Source: JAPUDS01 sp964536265 (GTDB lineage: Bacteria > Patescibacteriota > Saccharimonadia > Saccharimonadales > Saccharimonadaceae). Taken from it: a DNA stretch of 64,000 nt. A model generated the notes under the pieces. It searched no databases. It was not told where the DNA came from and saw nothing but the letters and a program-made list of their open reading frames with translations. Shown piece after piece: positions 24,934 through 33,769 of the stretch. The translations under genes and the position numbers were made by a program. Numbering within the stretch: position 1 is the first letter of the stretch; every line of letters begins with the position of its first letter. The stretch is from positions 38,140-102,139 of the forward strand of contig CAZHVV010000004.1 in NCBI GenBank assembly GCA_964536265.1, written 5' to 3'.

Positions 24934-26733
24934 ATGGTGGAAGATGATCAACAACCAGAAAAACAGTGGCGCCGATTTAATCGGCTTAAGGTTGATCGTG
25001 GTGCGCTGAAGCGACGGGCTCGCAAGATAGAAAATGTCACTCTCAAGCACGCTCACAAATTTTTGATTCGACGTTGGACGAATGCTCGTGATGTTGGCCG
25101 TAATACGTTGGCGTGGTTGCTGTTGGTTGGTCTGCTTATAGGCCTTACGTCGGTCCAAGCCCTCTGGTTTCAGCAGGCATACACTACAATGGGACCCGCG
25201 CCAGGCGGAACATATGCCGAAGCTGTTCTTGGCCAGCTGGAGACAATTAACCCATTATTTTCTTCGACAATAGCCGAGACATCGGCAACGAAATTAATTT
25301 TCTCAAGTTTACTAACATATGATCGTGATAATCAATTAACAGGTGATGTTGCATCTTCGTGGAGTGTACTTGGCGAGGGCAAGGTGTACGATGTGAAGTT
25401 ACGACAGGACGTCGTATGGCATGATGGGCAGAAACTGACGGTGGATGACGTTATCTTTACGATTGGTCTGATGCAGAATGAGACGACTCGTGCCTTGCAA
25501 TACGGGAACTGGGCGGGTGTTGTTGTCCAGAAAATATCTAGCTATGAGCTGCAACTCACGCTGCCAACTGCATATGCTCCGTTTGCTCATTCACTTACTT
25601 TCGGCATTCTACCGCGACATATCCTAAAGGACGTTTCACCTGCTGCACTGCGTGAAAATGACTTTGGACGTCATCCAGTTGGAAGCGGGCCGTTTTCATT
25701 CCGTCGGATACAAGTGATTGACCCGTCGAAAAACCGACTTGTTGTTCATATGGAAGCGAACCAGGCATATTACCGTGGCGCTCCAATTTTAAATCGCTTT
25801 CAGCTCCATACATATGAAACACGTGATGCCATGAGACGAGCCGTTGTTACGAACGAGGTGACTGCCGCGCTCGGGTTAACCGCTGAAGATATCGATAGTG
25901 TAACCGCTCAATCCAAAGACATCATTGCTCCTCGTGTTGCAGTCCAAAATGGTGTCTATGCGCTATTCAATACCGATAGTCCACTCCTGAACAATGTGTC
26001 ACTACGGCAAGCCTTGCTCCAAGGCACTAATCGCCCGGCACTAAACGATGTATTACTAGACAGAACGTTGCCTCTCGAAGGACCATTACTTGACGAGCAT
26101 TTTTCTGGAGGTAATCTTCAGCAAATAGCCTATGACAAAACTCAAGCAGGACTGAAACTAGACTCTCTTGGTTGGAAAATGAACGGTTCGGTACGCGAAA
26201 AAGATGGTGCAAAATTAACACTATCAATGGTCGCTCCAGACTCTGGGGATTATGGTGCGGTTGTTGCTGAATTAGCGAGACAGTGGCAGGCGTTAGGGGT
26301 GGTTGTTAAGACAGAGCTTGTCAACGTCAGTGAGATTGCACAGAATTACCTTCAGCCGCGCAATTACGATGTCCTCGTGTATGAACTCGCAGTTGGGTCT
26401 GATCCTGATGTATATGCCTATTGGCATTCGTCGCAGGCAAAAGTAAGTGGTCTAAATCTTGCAAATTACCGCTCCGGGCTTGCTGACGATGCACTCTCGA
26501 GTGCTCGGGCACGACTTGAAACCAACCTTCGTCAGGCTAAATATAGAACCTTTGTTGAGCAATGGCTCAGAGATACGCCAGCAATTGCACTGTATCAGCC
26601 ACTTCTTGGGTATGTTTCGACAGCAAGTAGTCGCTCAGTGAGTGATAGGTCTTCGGTTGCTGATTTAGCGACACGATACCGAGAAGTACAGCGTTGGTCT
26701 GTCTCTGAGATGCGTGTAATGCAAACGCCATAG
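24934..26733 (+). CDS. membrane-anchored ABC-type peptide-binding protein (SBP family 5)
   Basis: 599 residues. A basic N-terminal region (KVDRGALKRRARK) precedes one hydrophobic helix (LAWLLLVGLLIGLTSVQALW), so it is anchored by an uncleaved signal rather than a lipobox Cys. The SBP_bac_5 domain follows: ETINPLFSSTIAET, VVWHDGQKLTVDDVIFTI and NDFGRHPVGSGPFSF. Such proteins usually deliver oligopeptides to an ABC permease, but no permease genes are adjacent. The position after secG hints at an envelope role. Ligand unknown. Confidence 0.85.
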   Translation: MVEDDQQPEKQWRRFNRLKVDRGALKRRARKIENVTLKHAHKFLIRRWTNARDVGRNTLAWLLLVGLLIGLTSVQALWFQQAYTTMGPAPGGTYAEAVLGQLETINPLFSSTIAETSATKLIFSSLLTYDRDNQLTGDVASSWSVLGEGKVYDVKLRQDVVWHDGQKLTVDDVIFTIGLMQNETTRALQYGNWAGVVVQKISSYELQLTLPTAYAPFAHSLTFGILPRHILKDVSPAALRENDFGRHPVGSGPFSFRRIQVIDPSKNRLVVHMEANQAYYRGAPILNRFQLHTYETRDAMRRAVVTNEVTAALGLTAEDIDSVTAQSKDIIAPRVAVQNGVYALFNTDSPLLNNVSLRQALLQGTNRPALNDVLLDRTLPLEGPLLDEHFSGGNLQQIAYDKTQAGLKLDSLGWKMNGSVREKDGAKLTLSMVAPDSGDYGAVVAELARQWQALGVVVKTELVNVSEIAQNYLQPRNYDVLVYELAVGSDPDVYAYWHSSQAKVSGLNLANYRSGLADDALSSARARLETNLRQAKYRTFVEQWLRDTPAIALYQPLLGYVSTASSRSVSDRSSVADLATRYREVQRWSVSEMRVMQTP

Positions 26734-26931
26734 AAGTGAGAAAAAGGTGAGAAGATTTGGCATAGAATTTGTTTACGAGAAGACTATCGCTCGCGTATGG
26801 CTCGCTCTTCTGCTACGAAAGGGACGTGAGCAAGCTCCCGTTTCCTTTCTCCGCTACACGACCTCCCACGAGCTTGCTTTTGCTAGCGCAAAACCCTGCT
26901 CGCGAAAGTCCAAGTCTTCTTCGAAGCTATA
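26734..26931. other. 198-nt gap between the peptide-binding gene and the tRNA-Leu hairpin
   Basis: No convincing gene. Two overlapping short frames lack an RBS and resemble no known protein. AGCAAGCTC and GAGCTTGCT can form a distant hairpin. I see no other signal. Confidence 0.5.
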
Positions 26932-26972
26932 CCAACGTTAAAACCCGGGATAAACCCGGGTTTTAACGTTGG
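26932..26972 (-). terminator. CCA-anchored hairpin after tRNA-Leu(GAG)
   Basis: Perfect 18-bp stem (CCAACGTTAAAACCCGGG / its complement) with loop ATAAA. Its base is the CCA tail of the tRNA; the discriminator pair extends it to 19 bp. Confidence 0.85.
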
Positions 26973-27057
26973 TGCGGACGAGAAGACTTGAACTTCCACG
27001 AGCGCAATGCTCACCAGCCCCTCAAGCTGGCGCGTCTACCAATTCCGCCACGTCCGC
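26970..27057 (-). tRNA. tRNA-Leu(GAG)
   Basis: Class II tRNA with a long variable arm. Acceptor GCGGACG/CGTCCGC, discriminator A, encoded CCA. Anticodon loop TTGAGGG reads CUC (and CUU). T-loop TTCAAGT is normal. Confidence 0.95.
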
Positions 27058-27063
27058 TTAAAA

Positions 27064-27176
27064 TTTGAAAAGTACAATCGGAGTTTTTTGGGTCGTCCGC
27101 GGACCTTTTGACGCGCGCGTCTACGATTATTCACGTTTCACGCAGCCGCCACTTCCATGAGGTTTGAAAAGTACAA
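27064..27176 (-). pseudogene. possible degenerate tRNA-Leu copy with duplicated promoter segment
   Basis: TTTGAAAAGTACAA occurs at 27064-27077, just upstream of tRNA-Leu, and again at 27163-27176. Each copy is followed, on the minus strand, by GTGGCGG after a similar distance, and the second also has GTAGACGCGC further on, as in the intact tRNA. No anticodon arm can be folded, so this would be a relic of a tandem duplication. Confidence 0.35.
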
Positions 27177-27308
27177 GTAGTTTATTGTCATCTTCGGACT
27201 CGGGATATTGTACGCGAAATAGATATTTTTTTCAACTCAAGGTTGCGGGCATTTTTCGTTTCTGCTTGTGGTATTATGGTGGTAGTTAATGAAACAGAGT
27301 GAGGAAGT

Positions 27309-28952
27309 ATGAATAAAATTGCGAGTTATCTGCAGTCACATCTTAGCGGGGAAGTACTCGATGATCCGGCCGTACGGCGTTATTTCTCAACCGATGCCAG
27401 TGTCCTCGAGCTGACTCCTTCGCTTATCGTATATCCACGCTCAACAAATGACGTTCGTAAAGTCGCGCGGTTTTCATGGCAGTTGGCGGAAAAAGGTCAT
27501 ATTTTACCCATCACCGCACGTGGTAGCGGCACTGACCAAACAGGCGCAGCTATCGGTAAGGGTATACTCGTTGTCTTTCCTGCTCATTGCAACAAAATTC
27601 TTGAACTCGATACACAACAAAAACTGGTTCGTGTTCAGCCAGGTGTGAATTTTGAATCATTACAAGAGAGTCTTCACACGCACGGTCTCTTTTTGCCGCC
27701 GTTCCCTGCTTCATACAAGTACTCAACCATAGGTGGTGCAATTGCCAATAACACCGCAGGTGAAAAGTCATTGAAATATGGCTCAATGGTGAAATGGGTC
27801 GACAAACTGGAAGTCGTTCTTGCTAACGGTGAGCTCATACAGACTGGCCGCCTAAGCCGCAAGGATGTTGAGCGAAAGAAGGGTCTTGCAACGCTTGAGG
27901 GTGAAATATATCGTGTTGTTGACGGTATTGCCAGTGAGAACAGTGAAAAACTTTCCGTCTATTATGACAATCTACATGTCAGCAAGGATAGTATTGGATA
28001 TAACCTGCGCGAACTCAAGAAGAAAGACGGATCAATCGATTTAACATCATTGTTTGTCGGTTCACAAGGGACACTTGGAATTGTTACGGAGGCAATCCTA
28101 AAAGTTGCGACATATAGCTCCCAGACAGAACTACTTGTTGCCGCTTTTGACAATATTGGTCAAGCTATGGATGTACTCGATGGTTTACGGTGTCTTCAGC
28201 CATGTGCAATAGAGATGATTGACGGTAACCTCGTCGACTTCGCCCGCAAGGAACAGTCCTATTCATTCCCAATAGAACTGGTAGCTGAAGGGACAACCCC
28301 AGCAGTCATATTGTTCGTTGAGTTTGATGATGCCACACCTCGCGTCAGACAGAAGAAACTACGAAAAGCAGAACGTGTTATCGAAGTTGCTACTGAAAAG
28401 ATCGTTACCTCAGATGATCCAGATGAGCAAGAAAAACTATGGGCAATTCGGCACTCGGCCGCAACAGTGGTGAATTATACACACGCAGGCAAGTCTTCAG
28501 TTCCAATTATTGAAGATGCGGCTGTGCCACACGATAAACTTGAGGCATTGATGGAAGGTGTCGACAAGCTGTTTGAAACCCATCATTTACAGCTGTCACT
28601 CTGGGGACATGCCGGAGATGCCAATATCCACCTTCAGCCATTACTTGATTTATCGAAGGTAGCAGACCGCCAGAAAGTATTTCGACTTATGGACGAATAT
28701 TATCGTCTAGTTGTAAGTCTTGGCGGTAGTATTGCTGCCGAACATAATGATGGTCGCCTCAGAGCACCTTTTGTTAAATTACAAACTGGCAGTGATATCG
28801 TGGAAATATTCGAACAACTCAGAAGTGGTTTTGACCCGCATGGTATCCTCAATCCTGGTGTGAAGACCGGAACAGAGATGAAACAGCTTGTTGAAATGCT
28901 TCGAAATGAATATTCATTGACTCATCTGTCAGAACATTTACCTCGGACATAG
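27309..28952 (+). CDS. FAD-linked oxidase (GlcD/D-lactate dehydrogenase type)
   Basis: 547 residues. A PCMH-type FAD-binding domain (LPITARGSGTDQTGAAIGKGILVV and YSTIGGAIANNTAGEKSLKYG) is followed by the VAO-type C-terminal domain with LWGHAGDANIHLQP, SIAAEHNDGR and DPHGILNPGVKTG. Family members oxidise D-lactate, glycolate or similar 2-hydroxy acids and pass electrons to quinone or a carrier. No iron-sulfur partner (GlcF type) is adjacent and the sequence does not fix the substrate. GAGGAAG precedes the ATG. In a fermentative CPR cell it might handle lactate. Confidence 0.88.
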   Translation: MNKIASYLQSHLSGEVLDDPAVRRYFSTDASVLELTPSLIVYPRSTNDVRKVARFSWQLAEKGHILPITARGSGTDQTGAAIGKGILVVFPAHCNKILELDTQQKLVRVQPGVNFESLQESLHTHGLFLPPFPASYKYSTIGGAIANNTAGEKSLKYGSMVKWVDKLEVVLANGELIQTGRLSRKDVERKKGLATLEGEIYRVVDGIASENSEKLSVYYDNLHVSKDSIGYNLRELKKKDGSIDLTSLFVGSQGTLGIVTEAILKVATYSSQTELLVAAFDNIGQAMDVLDGLRCLQPCAIEMIDGNLVDFARKEQSYSFPIELVAEGTTPAVILFVEFDDATPRVRQKKLRKAERVIEVATEKIVTSDDPDEQEKLWAIRHSAATVVNYTHAGKSSVPIIEDAAVPHDKLEALMEGVDKLFETHHLQLSLWGHAGDANIHLQPLLDLSKVADRQKVFRLMDEYYRLVVSLGGSIAAEHNDGRLRAPFVKLQTGSDIVEIFEQLRSGFDPHGILNPGVKTGTEMKQLVEMLRNEYSLTHLSEHLPRT

Positions 28953-28985
28953 TTTATTTCTAGTAAAGTTTAATGTGCCATTGCT

Positions 28986-29014
28986 TTGACGTGTGGCGAA
29001 CGCTCTATCATAAT
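28986..29014 (+). promoter_or_regulatory. promoter of trehalase gene
   Basis: TTGACG (28986-28991), 17 nt, CATAAT (29009-29014). The ATG lies 14 nt beyond, giving a leader of only about 7 nt. Confidence 0.65.
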
Positions 29015-29028
29015 AAAGCGCAAGAATC

Positions 29029-30675
29029 ATGGCATATAGAAAAAACCCATCATTAGCTTCTTTAACATCCCTCAATAAGCGGCGAGATTTGCGGGGAACG
29101 CTTGTAGGTACTTTAGGCAGGCTGGCGAGAATGTCAGGTAGCCCAGATGAAGTACTCGGGGATTTATTTTCCGATGTACAGTTGCGACAAGTATATGCTG
29201 ACGGAAAAACGTTTTTGGACTTAGTACCCAAGCGCCGCGCTAAAGAGCTCGTAAAGGAATATCAACTACTCAAGCAAGACCCGCATTTTGACCTAAATGA
29301 GTTTGTGACACATCATTTTTATGAATTACCAACTGCGCTAAAAGAAAAAAATACTACCAAACATCCTTCAGGGTTGAGTGCGCGCGAGCATGTACGGTGG
29401 CTATGGCCGCACCTCACGCGTACAACATATACCTCAAAAGGATCATTGTATGCACTACCACACCCTTATATTGTGCCGGGCGGACGATTTGTCGAGCAGT
29501 TCTACTGGGACGGCTATTTTATCATGCTTGGCCTAGCGGCAGACGGAGAATGGGATATGTTGCACGGTATGATGCGAAATTATATCTATATGGCGGACAA
29601 ATTGGGTTATATACCAACTGCGAACAGGTCATATCTAACAAGTCGGTCGCAGCCACCGTTATTTGCAATGATGGTCCATTTGTTGGCGACCCACCAGAAC
29701 AAACTAAAAGTGTTTGTAGAGTGTCTCCCAACACTCATTAACGAATATACGTTTTGGATGAAAGGAAGCCGCAGAGTCGCCAAGTCGCATCAACCACAGT
29801 CATACCGACGGGTTGTGCGCATGCCAGGAGGCGAGCTGCTAAATCGATACTTTGACAATAAAACTACCCCCCGTCCTGAGTCACATAGAGAAGATATCAC
29901 GACAGCAGAAGGGCTCGCTAAGAATGTACGTGACGGTATTTTTCTGGACTTGAGAGCCGGGGCAGAGAGTGGTTGGGATTTTAGCTCAAGGTGGTTTTCC
30001 TCATCGCAAGATATTCATACTATTCAAACGACTAATTATGTACCAGTAGATCTTAATTGCTTGCTATATATTGCAGAAATGACTATTGCTGATAGTTACA
30101 AAACGATTTTGCAGCCTGTTGCTGCGGCCAAATACCGTCGTCGCGCAAAAGCGAGGGCTACCGCCATTCAGCGGTACATGTGGAGTGACGAGGGTTGGTT
30201 TGAAGATTATGACATTCATCGAGCAAAGTGTTCAAGCCATAGCACAATAGCAGGGGTGTATCCGCTGTATGCGGGTATTGCCACATCCGACCAGGCTGCA
30301 CAAGTTGTCGCCAAAATCGAGAAAGATTTTCTTAAAGAGGGAGGTCTGGTGACATCGCTCATAGTGAACGGTCAACAATGGGATGCTCCAAATGGATGGG
30401 CGCCACTCCATTGGGTCGCTATCGTTGGCCTGAGGAATTATGGATACGACAAACTCGCAGATAGAATCAAGCAGAGATGGATGCATACAATCGAATCAAT
30501 TTACGATACTCACGGGAAGATGGTTGAGAAGTATGATGTGGTAACTGCAGGAAAACTTGGCGGAGGTGGAGAATATCTTTTGCAAGACGGCTTTGGCTGG
30601 ACAAATGGTGTATACGCAGCGCTTTACGATGATATGGATGTTGCTGATAAATTTTTGATAAACAAAAAAGACTGA
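29029..30675 (+). CDS. GH37 trehalase
   Basis: 548 residues. Both trehalase signatures are present: PGGRFVEQFYWDGYF at ~150 and QWDAPNGWAPLHW at ~455. The acid region is SGWDFSSRW, and VEKYDV precedes the glycine-rich GGGGEYLLQDGFGWTNG near the end. It splits trehalose into two glucoses. No signal peptide is evident, so it should be cytosolic. With the GH13 glucosidase at 35-37 kb it indicates use of host- or community-derived disaccharides, or of stored trehalose. The stop lies inside the terminator of the opposing tRNA operon. Confidence 0.95.
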   Translation: MAYRKNPSLASLTSLNKRRDLRGTLVGTLGRLARMSGSPDEVLGDLFSDVQLRQVYADGKTFLDLVPKRRAKELVKEYQLLKQDPHFDLNEFVTHHFYELPTALKEKNTTKHPSGLSAREHVRWLWPHLTRTTYTSKGSLYALPHPYIVPGGRFVEQFYWDGYFIMLGLAADGEWDMLHGMMRNYIYMADKLGYIPTANRSYLTSRSQPPLFAMMVHLLATHQNKLKVFVECLPTLINEYTFWMKGSRRVAKSHQPQSYRRVVRMPGGELLNRYFDNKTTPRPESHREDITTAEGLAKNVRDGIFLDLRAGAESGWDFSSRWFSSSQDIHTIQTTNYVPVDLNCLLYIAEMTIADSYKTILQPVAAAKYRRRAKARATAIQRYMWSDEGWFEDYDIHRAKCSSHSTIAGVYPLYAGIATSDQAAQVVAKIEKDFLKEGGLVTSLIVNGQQWDAPNGWAPLHWVAIVGLRNYGYDKLADRIKQRWMHTIESIYDTHGKMVEKYDVVTAGKLGGGGEYLLQDGFGWTNGVYAALYDDMDVADKFLINKKD

Positions 30676-30687
30676 TATTTCCAGTCT
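30664..30687 (-). terminator. terminator of the tRNA-Leu(CAG)/tRNA-Val(UAC) transcript
   Basis: On the minus strand, AGACTG...CAGTCT followed by six Ts. The stem overlaps the last codons of the trehalase gene on the plus strand. Confidence 0.8.
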
Positions 30688-30695
30688 CCTTTGTA

Positions 30696-30772
30696 TGGTG
30701 GGCGCTGAGGGGCTCGAACCCCCGACCCCCTCGGTGTAAACGAGGTGCTCTAGCCAACTGAGCTAAGCGCCC
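30696..30772 (-). tRNA. tRNA-Val(UAC)
   Basis: Cloverleaf with acceptor GGGCGCT, anticodon loop TTTACAC, T-loop TTCGAGC and encoded CCA. It follows tRNA-Leu(CAG) after 7 nt in the same transcript. Confidence 0.95.
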
Positions 30773-30779
30773 AAATCTG

Positions 30780-30866
30780 TGGTGCGGATAAGAGGACTTG
30801 AACCTCCACGTCCTTGCGAACACTAGCACCTGAAGCTAGCGCGTCTACCAATTCCGCCATATCCGC
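30780..30866 (-). tRNA. tRNA-Leu(CAG)
   Basis: Class II tRNA, acceptor GCGGATA, anticodon loop TTCAGGT, long variable arm, encoded CCA. Its upstream TGTACTTTTAA resembles the sequence before tRNA-Leu(GAG). Confidence 0.95.
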
Positions 30867-30963
30867 ATATCTGTTAAAAGTACAGCTGGATATACCAGCA
30901 TGTGCCATTATAGCCGATATTGCGACGAAGACACAATATGGGTTACAATGAACGCATACTCGA

Positions 30964-31040
30964 GGGGGATTAGCTCAGTTGGCTAGAGCGCACGATTCAC
31001 ATTCGTGAGGTCACAGGTTCGAGCCCTGTATTCCCCACCA
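30964..31040 (+). tRNA. tRNA-Val(CAC)
   Basis: Acceptor GGGGGAT pairs with ATTCCCC through one G-T. Anticodon loop TTCACAT, T-loop TTCGAGC, encoded CCA. Divergent from the Leu/Val pair on the minus strand. Confidence 0.95.
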
Positions 31041-31049
31041 ATATATGAC

Positions 31050-31071
31050 ACCACCTAAGAGGTGGTTTTTT
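31050..31071 (+). terminator. terminator after tRNA-Val(CAC)
   Basis: CCACCT-AAG-AGGTGG followed by six Ts. It is not linked to the tRNA CCA, unlike four other tRNA hairpins in the window. Confidence 0.9.
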
Positions 31072-31136
31072 GTATCTGAACGGTTTCGTGGTATACTACT
31101 CGGGAAGGAAAACCGGAGAAATGCCGGCTTTATTTT

Positions 31137-32960
31137 ATGATTAATACAGATAAACTCCGAAACGTTGCAATTATTGCACACGTTGACCATGGTAAAACAA
31201 CCTTGGTTGATGGGTTATTGAAACAGTCTCATACATTTCGTGATAACCAGGCTGAAATGAGCCAAACACTTATCATGGATAGTGGAGATCAAGAACGTGA
31301 ACGAGGAATTACGATTACCGCCAAGCAAACAACGATTTACTGGCAAGACTTCAAAATAAATATTATCGACACCCCTGGACACGCAGATTTCTCTGGCGAG
31401 GTAGAACGCACACTCAATATGGCAGACGGAGTTCTGTTGATTGTTGATGCCCAGGAAGGGCCAATGCCGCAAACAAAATTTGTTCTCACAAAAGCACTTG
31501 AACTCGGACTCGAACCAGTTGTCGTTATCAATAAAATCGACAAACCAGCTCGTCGAATTGCAGAAGTTGAGGACGAGCTCGCAGATTTATTTTTGGAACT
31601 TGCTACACATGAGAACCAACTTCATTATCCAATATATTATGCAGTTGCACGCGAAGGAAAAGCGTGGCGAGAAATGCCAGATGATTTCACAGAGTCTGCT
31701 GCCGACCTGACACCAATCTTCCAAGCAATTACTGGCGACATCGATTCACCAGAGCACAAAGACGGTAGTTTGCAGCTTGTCGTGGCTGCCTTGCAACATG
31801 ACAGCTTCCTGGGTAAATATGCTATTGGTCGCATTGAGCGCGGTGCGGTCGCAAGTGCTATGCCCGTAGTGCTCATGAAAGCCGATGGTACAGTACAGAA
31901 TGCGAAAATTGAAAAGGTGTTTACGTCACGAGGTCTTGGTCGTGAAGAGGTGGCATCTGCTTCTTGCGGTGACATTGTTGCATTGACAGGTATTGCCGAT
32001 GCACATATTGGCGACACTATCGCCGGCCGCGAGAACCCAGAAGCGTTGCCAGTTATCAAAGTTGAGGCTCCAACCATCAGTATGTACCTCGGGCCAAACA
32101 CAAGTCCGATGAAAGGACGAGAAGGGGAATTTACAACCTCACGACAACTTGGCGACCGCCTGCAACGAGAACTTGAAACAAATGTCGCCCTTAAAGTTCG
32201 TGACGAAGGGATTGGTTTCGTTATCTCTGGCCGCGGGGAACTGCACCTAAGTGTTTTAATTGAAGCAATGCGTCGTGAAAAATATGAATTTGAAGTCGGT
32301 CGCCCACAAGTGGTCACTATCAATGAAGATGGAGTTGAAAAAGAACCAGTTGAAGAACTGATGGTAGAAGTTTCACCTGAATTCGTTGGAGTGATTAGCC
32401 AGGAAATGGGTCTTCGCCATGCAGAACTTGTGAAGCAAGAGCAGACATCTGGTGGACAAACTCGTGCGACATACATCATCACAACTCGTGCTTTGATTGG
32501 CCTTCGAAACTCGCTACTGACCGATACGAAGGGCACAGTAATTATGCACAGCCTACCTCATGGTTATCGTCCACTTGGCGCAAAGCTCGCTTCGACTCGT
32601 AACGGCGCACTGGTTGCGTTTGAAGCTGGTACAACGACGCCGTATGCTCTCGAGACTACCGAAAGCCGTGGAGAGTTGCTCGTAGGCCCAGGGACAGAGG
32701 TTTACGCAGGTATGGTAATCGGTATTAATCGCCGCCAAGAAGATATTGAGATTAATGTTTGTAAAGCAAAGCATCTCACAAATATGCGCAGTAGCTCAAG
32801 TGATGGTGTCGTGCAATTGACACCATTTACTAATTTTAGCCTCGAACAATGTATTGATTTTTTGAATGACGACGAACTTCTTGAAGTGACACCAAAGAGC
32901 CTTCGTTTACGTAAACGTTATCTCGACCCAACTGAACGTAAACGCAACGCGAAGAACTAG
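31137..32960 (+). CDS. typA: ribosome-associated GTPase TypA/BipA
   Basis: 607 residues. EF-G-like GTPase: G1 AHVDHGKTT, switch region RERGITITAK, G3 DTPGHADF, G4 NKID, followed by domain II, EF-G-type domains III and V (SGRGELHLSVLIEAMRREKYEFEVGRPQV) and the BipA-specific C-terminus (KAKHLTNMRSS). It acts in 50S assembly and stress translation. TATACT (31092-31097) gives a ~35-nt leader holding a small CCGG...CCGG hairpin. Its stop overlaps the end of the convergent HD gene by 4 nt. Confidence 0.96.
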   Translation: MINTDKLRNVAIIAHVDHGKTTLVDGLLKQSHTFRDNQAEMSQTLIMDSGDQERERGITITAKQTTIYWQDFKINIIDTPGHADFSGEVERTLNMADGVLLIVDAQEGPMPQTKFVLTKALELGLEPVVVINKIDKPARRIAEVEDELADLFLELATHENQLHYPIYYAVAREGKAWREMPDDFTESAADLTPIFQAITGDIDSPEHKDGSLQLVVAALQHDSFLGKYAIGRIERGAVASAMPVVLMKADGTVQNAKIEKVFTSRGLGREEVASASCGDIVALTGIADAHIGDTIAGRENPEALPVIKVEAPTISMYLGPNTSPMKGREGEFTTSRQLGDRLQRELETNVALKVRDEGIGFVISGRGELHLSVLIEAMRREKYEFEVGRPQVVTINEDGVEKEPVEELMVEVSPEFVGVISQEMGLRHAELVKQEQTSGGQTRATYIITTRALIGLRNSLLTDTKGTVIMHSLPHGYRPLGAKLASTRNGALVAFEAGTTTPYALETTESRGELLVGPGTEVYAGMVIGINRRQEDIEINVCKAKHLTNMRSSSSDGVVQLTPFTNFSLEQCIDFLNDDELLEVTPKSLRLRKRYLDPTERKRNAKN

Positions 32961-33661
32961 AACAAAGCATCCTGAGGCTGTATGAGAGGGACGAAGACGT
33001 CAGAAAATCTTCGTGCCAACGCATTTCGTGCAAGGTGTATTGGTTTTAGAAATTCATCAGGGAACATTGATTCAAATCGCTTTGACAATGAAATTTCAGC
33101 CGCTTCAAGGTCGTTGTGTGTGAAAGTTGCGTAGTCTTCGTGCATAACTTGCGACCCAGGCCCGAGTATATCAACCAGCACCGGCAAAAGCTTATCGATG
33201 AATCGAACAAAACGGGCTTCAGGGACATCTTGTTCTTCGTACACCGTCACAAGCAAAGACGTGTGAGCGGGTAGAGTTGCGCAGAGTTCTTCTTTTGCAG
33301 CGTGTTCGCGAGCCATTTTTTCAGCTAATGCGTCATCAGAAATTGAAAAGGTTGCGACATCACCCGTCTTTAGCTCCAGCAAATCATGAACAAGTGAAAA
33401 GCGTGCGACCAACCCACAATCAAGTTCAGGGAAATACTGAGCAGCAAGTTCTTGCGCAACAAGACCGAGCATAAAGCTATGTTCGGCATCATTCTCTCTC
33501 GTCTCTGGGGTATAGCGGGGCACTCTCTCGACAAATGAAAAACGTATAGCGGTATCAGCAAGCACCAGAGCGTCTTTCTCGATTCGGCTTGATACGTGGA
33601 AATCGTTACTTTGTAATTTTTGCTCAAAAGCATGGCTTAACGGTCGTAATTGATCGCTCAT
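32957..33661 (-). CDS. HD-domain hydrolase (YfbR-like)
   Basis: 234 residues. HD metal site: H in ENDAEHSFMLGLVAQ, HD in FSLVHDLLELKTGD and a later Asp in RFIDKLLPVLVDILG. The spacing fits the YfbR/HDDC2 group of 5'-deoxynucleotidases, though the C-terminus is longer than usual. A nucleotide-salvage or pool-cleaning role is likely. AAAGGA lies 7 nt before the ATG. Confidence 0.8.
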   Translation of the reverse strand: MSDQLRPLSHAFEQKLQSNDFHVSSRIEKDALVLADTAIRFSFVERVPRYTPETRENDAEHSFMLGLVAQELAAQYFPELDCGLVARFSLVHDLLELKTGDVATFSISDDALAEKMAREHAAKEELCATLPAHTSLLVTVYEEQDVPEARFVRFIDKLLPVLVDILGPGSQVMHEDYATFTHNDLEAAEISLSKRFESMFPDEFLKPIHLARNALARRFSDVFVPLIQPQDALF

Positions 33662-33769
33662 TCAGGTTCCTTTCCATACATCACTAACTGATTACAGTTT
33701 GAGTATATTGCGGAAACATAAGTAATTATAGTGAGTACGTTTTGACTCAAATTGATTTATACTAAAGAC

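Noticed and set aside
31637..32536. 299-residue minus-strand open frame
   Set aside because: Exact shadow of typA, low-complexity Ser/Arg composition, no start signals.
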